This document shows positions 13,583 through 15,243 of a DNA stretch of 15,243 bases, piece by piece. Numbering within the stretch: the stretch's first letter is position 1; the number at the start of each line of letters is the position of its first letter. This stretch comes from an uncultured Bacteroides sp. (GTDB lineage Bacteria > Bacteroidota > Bacteroidia > Bacteroidales > Bacteroidaceae). The stretch is taken from assembly GCA_905197435.1 (NCBI GenBank), contig CAJJYX010000068.1:1-15243 (forward strand), given 5' to 3'. A model generated the notes under the pieces. The model did not search any database, was not told the DNA's origin, and saw only the letters and a list, made by a program, of their open reading frames with translations. Position numbers and translations under genes: made by a program.

Positions 13583-15243
13583 ATGAGTTTATACGAAGGA
13601 GCGGTTAAGAAACCTATTATGACCTCGCTTTGCTTTTTGGCAGTGGCGATATTTGGTCTGTTTTCTCTGTCGAAGTTGCCGGTAGACCTTTATCCGGATA
13701 TTGAGACCAATACCATTATGGTGATGACCTCCTATGTGGGTGCCAGTGCATCGGACATTGAGAACAATGTGACCCGTCCGTTGGAAAATACGCTGAACTC
13801 TGTCAGCAACCTGAAGCATATCACCTCCCGTTCATCAGAGAACATTTCGGTAATCACATTGGAGTTTGAATATGGATATGACATTGATGTGCTGACCAAT
13901 GATGTACGCGACAAACTGGACATGGTAAGCTCACAGCTTCCGGATGAGGTGGAAACACCTATCATCTTCAAGTTCAGCACGGATATGATTCCCATCCTGC
14001 TACTTTCCGTACAGGCGGAAGAGAGTCAGCCTGCACTTTATAAAATCTTGGACGACAATATAGTGAATCCGCTGGCACGTGTGCCTGGTGTAGGTACCGT
14101 GTCCATTTCGGGTGCCCCAAAGCGTGAAATTAATGTATATTGTGACCCTAATAAGCTGGATGCCTACAACCTTTCTGTGGAAACCATTAGCACTATCATC
14201 AGTGCCGAAAACCGCAATACACCGGGTGGTACGTTCGATGTGGGTAACAACACCTATTCGTTGCGTGTAGAAGGTGAGTTCAAAGATCCCAAGGAGATGG
14301 AGAACATTGTGGTAGGTACGCATAACGGTGCTTCCATCTATCTGCGCGATGTGGCAAAAGTGGTGGATTCTGTGGAAGAACGTGCGCAGAAAACGTACAG
14401 CAATGGTGTGCAGGGTGCTATGATTGTGGTGCAGAAACAGTCTGGTGCCAATTCTGTAGCCATTTCGCAGAAGGTAATTGATATGTTGCCGCAGTTGCAG
14501 AAGTCACTGCCGAGTGATGTGAAGTTGGGTATTATTGTCAATACTTCCGATAACATTCTGAACACTATAGACAGTTTGGAGGAAACGATCATGTACGCCA
14601 TGCTGTTTGTTATCTTAGTAGTGTTTGTCTTTTTGGGCCGTTGGCGTGCTACAGTCATCATCTGTATCACTATTCCGATGTCATTGGTGGCTTCGTTCAT
14701 CTATCTGGGCATCATTGACGGCGGTTCACTGAATATCATTTCGCTCTCTTGTCTCTCTATTGCCATAGGTAATGTGGTGGACGACGCCATTGTGGTACTC
14801 GAAAATGTAACGACCCATATTGAGCGAGGTTCTGAACCGAAGCAGGCGGCGATTCATGCTACGAATGAGGTGGCTATTTCCGTAATAGCTTCTACGCTGA
14901 CTATGATTGCAGTATTCTTTCCGTTGACGATGGTAAGCGGTATGTCCGGCGTGCTGTTTCGTCAGTTGGGATGGATGATGTGTGTAATTATGACTGTTTC
15001 CACTATTTCAGCCTTGTCATTCACACCGATGATGTGTGCGCAGATGCTGCGTTTGCAGAAGAAGCAGAGTAAGATGTTCCTAACACTCTATACACCGATT
15101 CAGCGTGCGTTGGATGGTCTTGATGTGTGGTACCAGAATCGGTTGGATTGGGCCGTGCGCCATCGTCTGACTGTTATGATGGGTTGTGCTGCTTTCTTTG
15201 TGGTAAGCTTGTTTTGTAGCAAGTATATCGGTACGGAATTCTT
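13583..15243 (+). CDS. RND efflux transporter (AcrB/HAE-1 type), 3' end off the window
   Basis: The inner-membrane proton-driven pump of the operon. Only the first 553 codons of an expected roughly 1000-1050 are present; the frame is open to the edge. TM1 is at about 13-30 (TSLCFLAVAIFGLFSL). The porter domain follows, with LPVDLYPDI (32-40), TRPLENTL (64-71) and LARVPGVGTVSISG (164-177). TM2 starts near 337, TM3 near 357, and TM4 (about 385-408) holds GNVVDDAIVVLENV with Asp400 and Asp401, equivalent to the AcrB proton-relay pair Asp407/Asp408. TM5 and TM6 are seen as hydrophobic stretches near 425-470. The aspartate pair places it in the drug/amphiphile (HAE-1) group rather than the heavy-metal group, although the substrate is unknown. 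It starts 94 bases past mfp, after the inverted repeat. Confidence 0.93.
   Translation, partial: MSLYEGAVKKPIMTSLCFLAVAIFGLFSLSKLPVDLYPDIETNTIMVMTSYVGASASDIENNVTRPLENTLNSVSNLKHITSRSSENISVITLEFEYGYDIDVLTNDVRDKLDMVSSQLPDEVETPIIFKFSTDMIPILLLSVQAEESQPALYKILDDNIVNPLARVPGVGTVSISGAPKREINVYCDPNKLDAYNLSVETISTIISAENRNTPGGTFDVGNNTYSLRVEGEFKDPKEMENIVVGTHNGASIYLRDVAKVVDSVEERAQKTYSNGVQGAMIVVQKQSGANSVAISQKVIDMLPQLQKSLPSDVKLGIIVNTSDNILNTIDSLEETIMYAMLFVILVVFVFLGRWRATVIICITIPMSLVASFIYLGIIDGGSLNIISLSCLSIAIGNVVDDAIVVLENVTTHIERGSEPKQAAIHATNEVAISVIASTLTMIAVFFPLTMVSGMSGVLFRQLGWMMCVIMTVSTISALSFTPMMCAQMLRLQKKQSKMFLTLYTPIQRALDGLDVWYQNRLDWAVRHRLTVMMGCAAFFVVSLFCSKYIGTEF

Noticed and set aside
1..15243. Mobile element, prophage, CRISPR array or tRNA
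   Set aside because: No transposase, integrase, terminal repeats, regularly spaced repeats or cloverleaf sequence was found on reading either strand. The gene content is metabolic and efflux related.

Overview
The window reads as chromosomal DNA of a gut Bacteroidales bacterium, most likely Bacteroides. Several start sites follow promoter-like elements of the Bacteroides type (a -7 box resembling TAnnTTTG, with TTTG about 20 bases upstream where it can be seen). Most starts lack a strong Shine-Dalgarno sequence. The proteins have a Bacteroidetes character, including a long urocanase, separate formimidoyltransferase and cyclodeaminase, and a TolC-MFP-RND pump whose MFP is a lipoprotein. No phage, transposase, CRISPR, tRNA or rRNA was seen.

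Layout. (1) 1-2120, minus strand: a HelD-type UvrD/Rep-like ATPase whose 3' end runs off the left edge. (2) 2259-2843, plus: a small stand-alone nucleotidyltransferase-fold protein, divergent from helD across a 138-base promoter region containing a palindrome. (3) 2846-3667, minus: a PAS plus LuxR-type HTH regulator, convergent with gene 2 (2-base gap) and divergent from the hut operon across about 200 bases. (4) 3871-10231, plus: a compact histidine-utilization operon, hutU-ftcD-hutI-fchA-hutH. (5) 10385 to the right edge, plus: tetR-tolC-mfp-rnd, a tripartite efflux operon; the RND gene is cut by the window end.

How they work together. HutH deaminates histidine to urocanate, HutU hydrates it to imidazolonepropionate, HutI opens the ring to N-formimino-glutamate, FtcD moves the formimino group to tetrahydrofolate, and FchA releases ammonia to give methenyl-THF. 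Histidine therefore yields glutamate, two ammonia and a folate one-carbon unit. No hutG, hutF or histidine transporter is present here. The TetR protein probably represses its own efflux operon. A 38-base near-perfect inverted repeat overlapping the tetR -7 box is a good operator candidate and may also terminate hut transcription.

Nothing in the window is clearly a new kind of system. The points most worth a second look are: the inverted repeat at the hut/tetR junction; a Shine-Dalgarno plus start-stop (ATG TAA) element between hutI and fchA; the non-canonical active-site region of HutU; and the PAS-LuxR regulator placed back-to-back with the hut operon.
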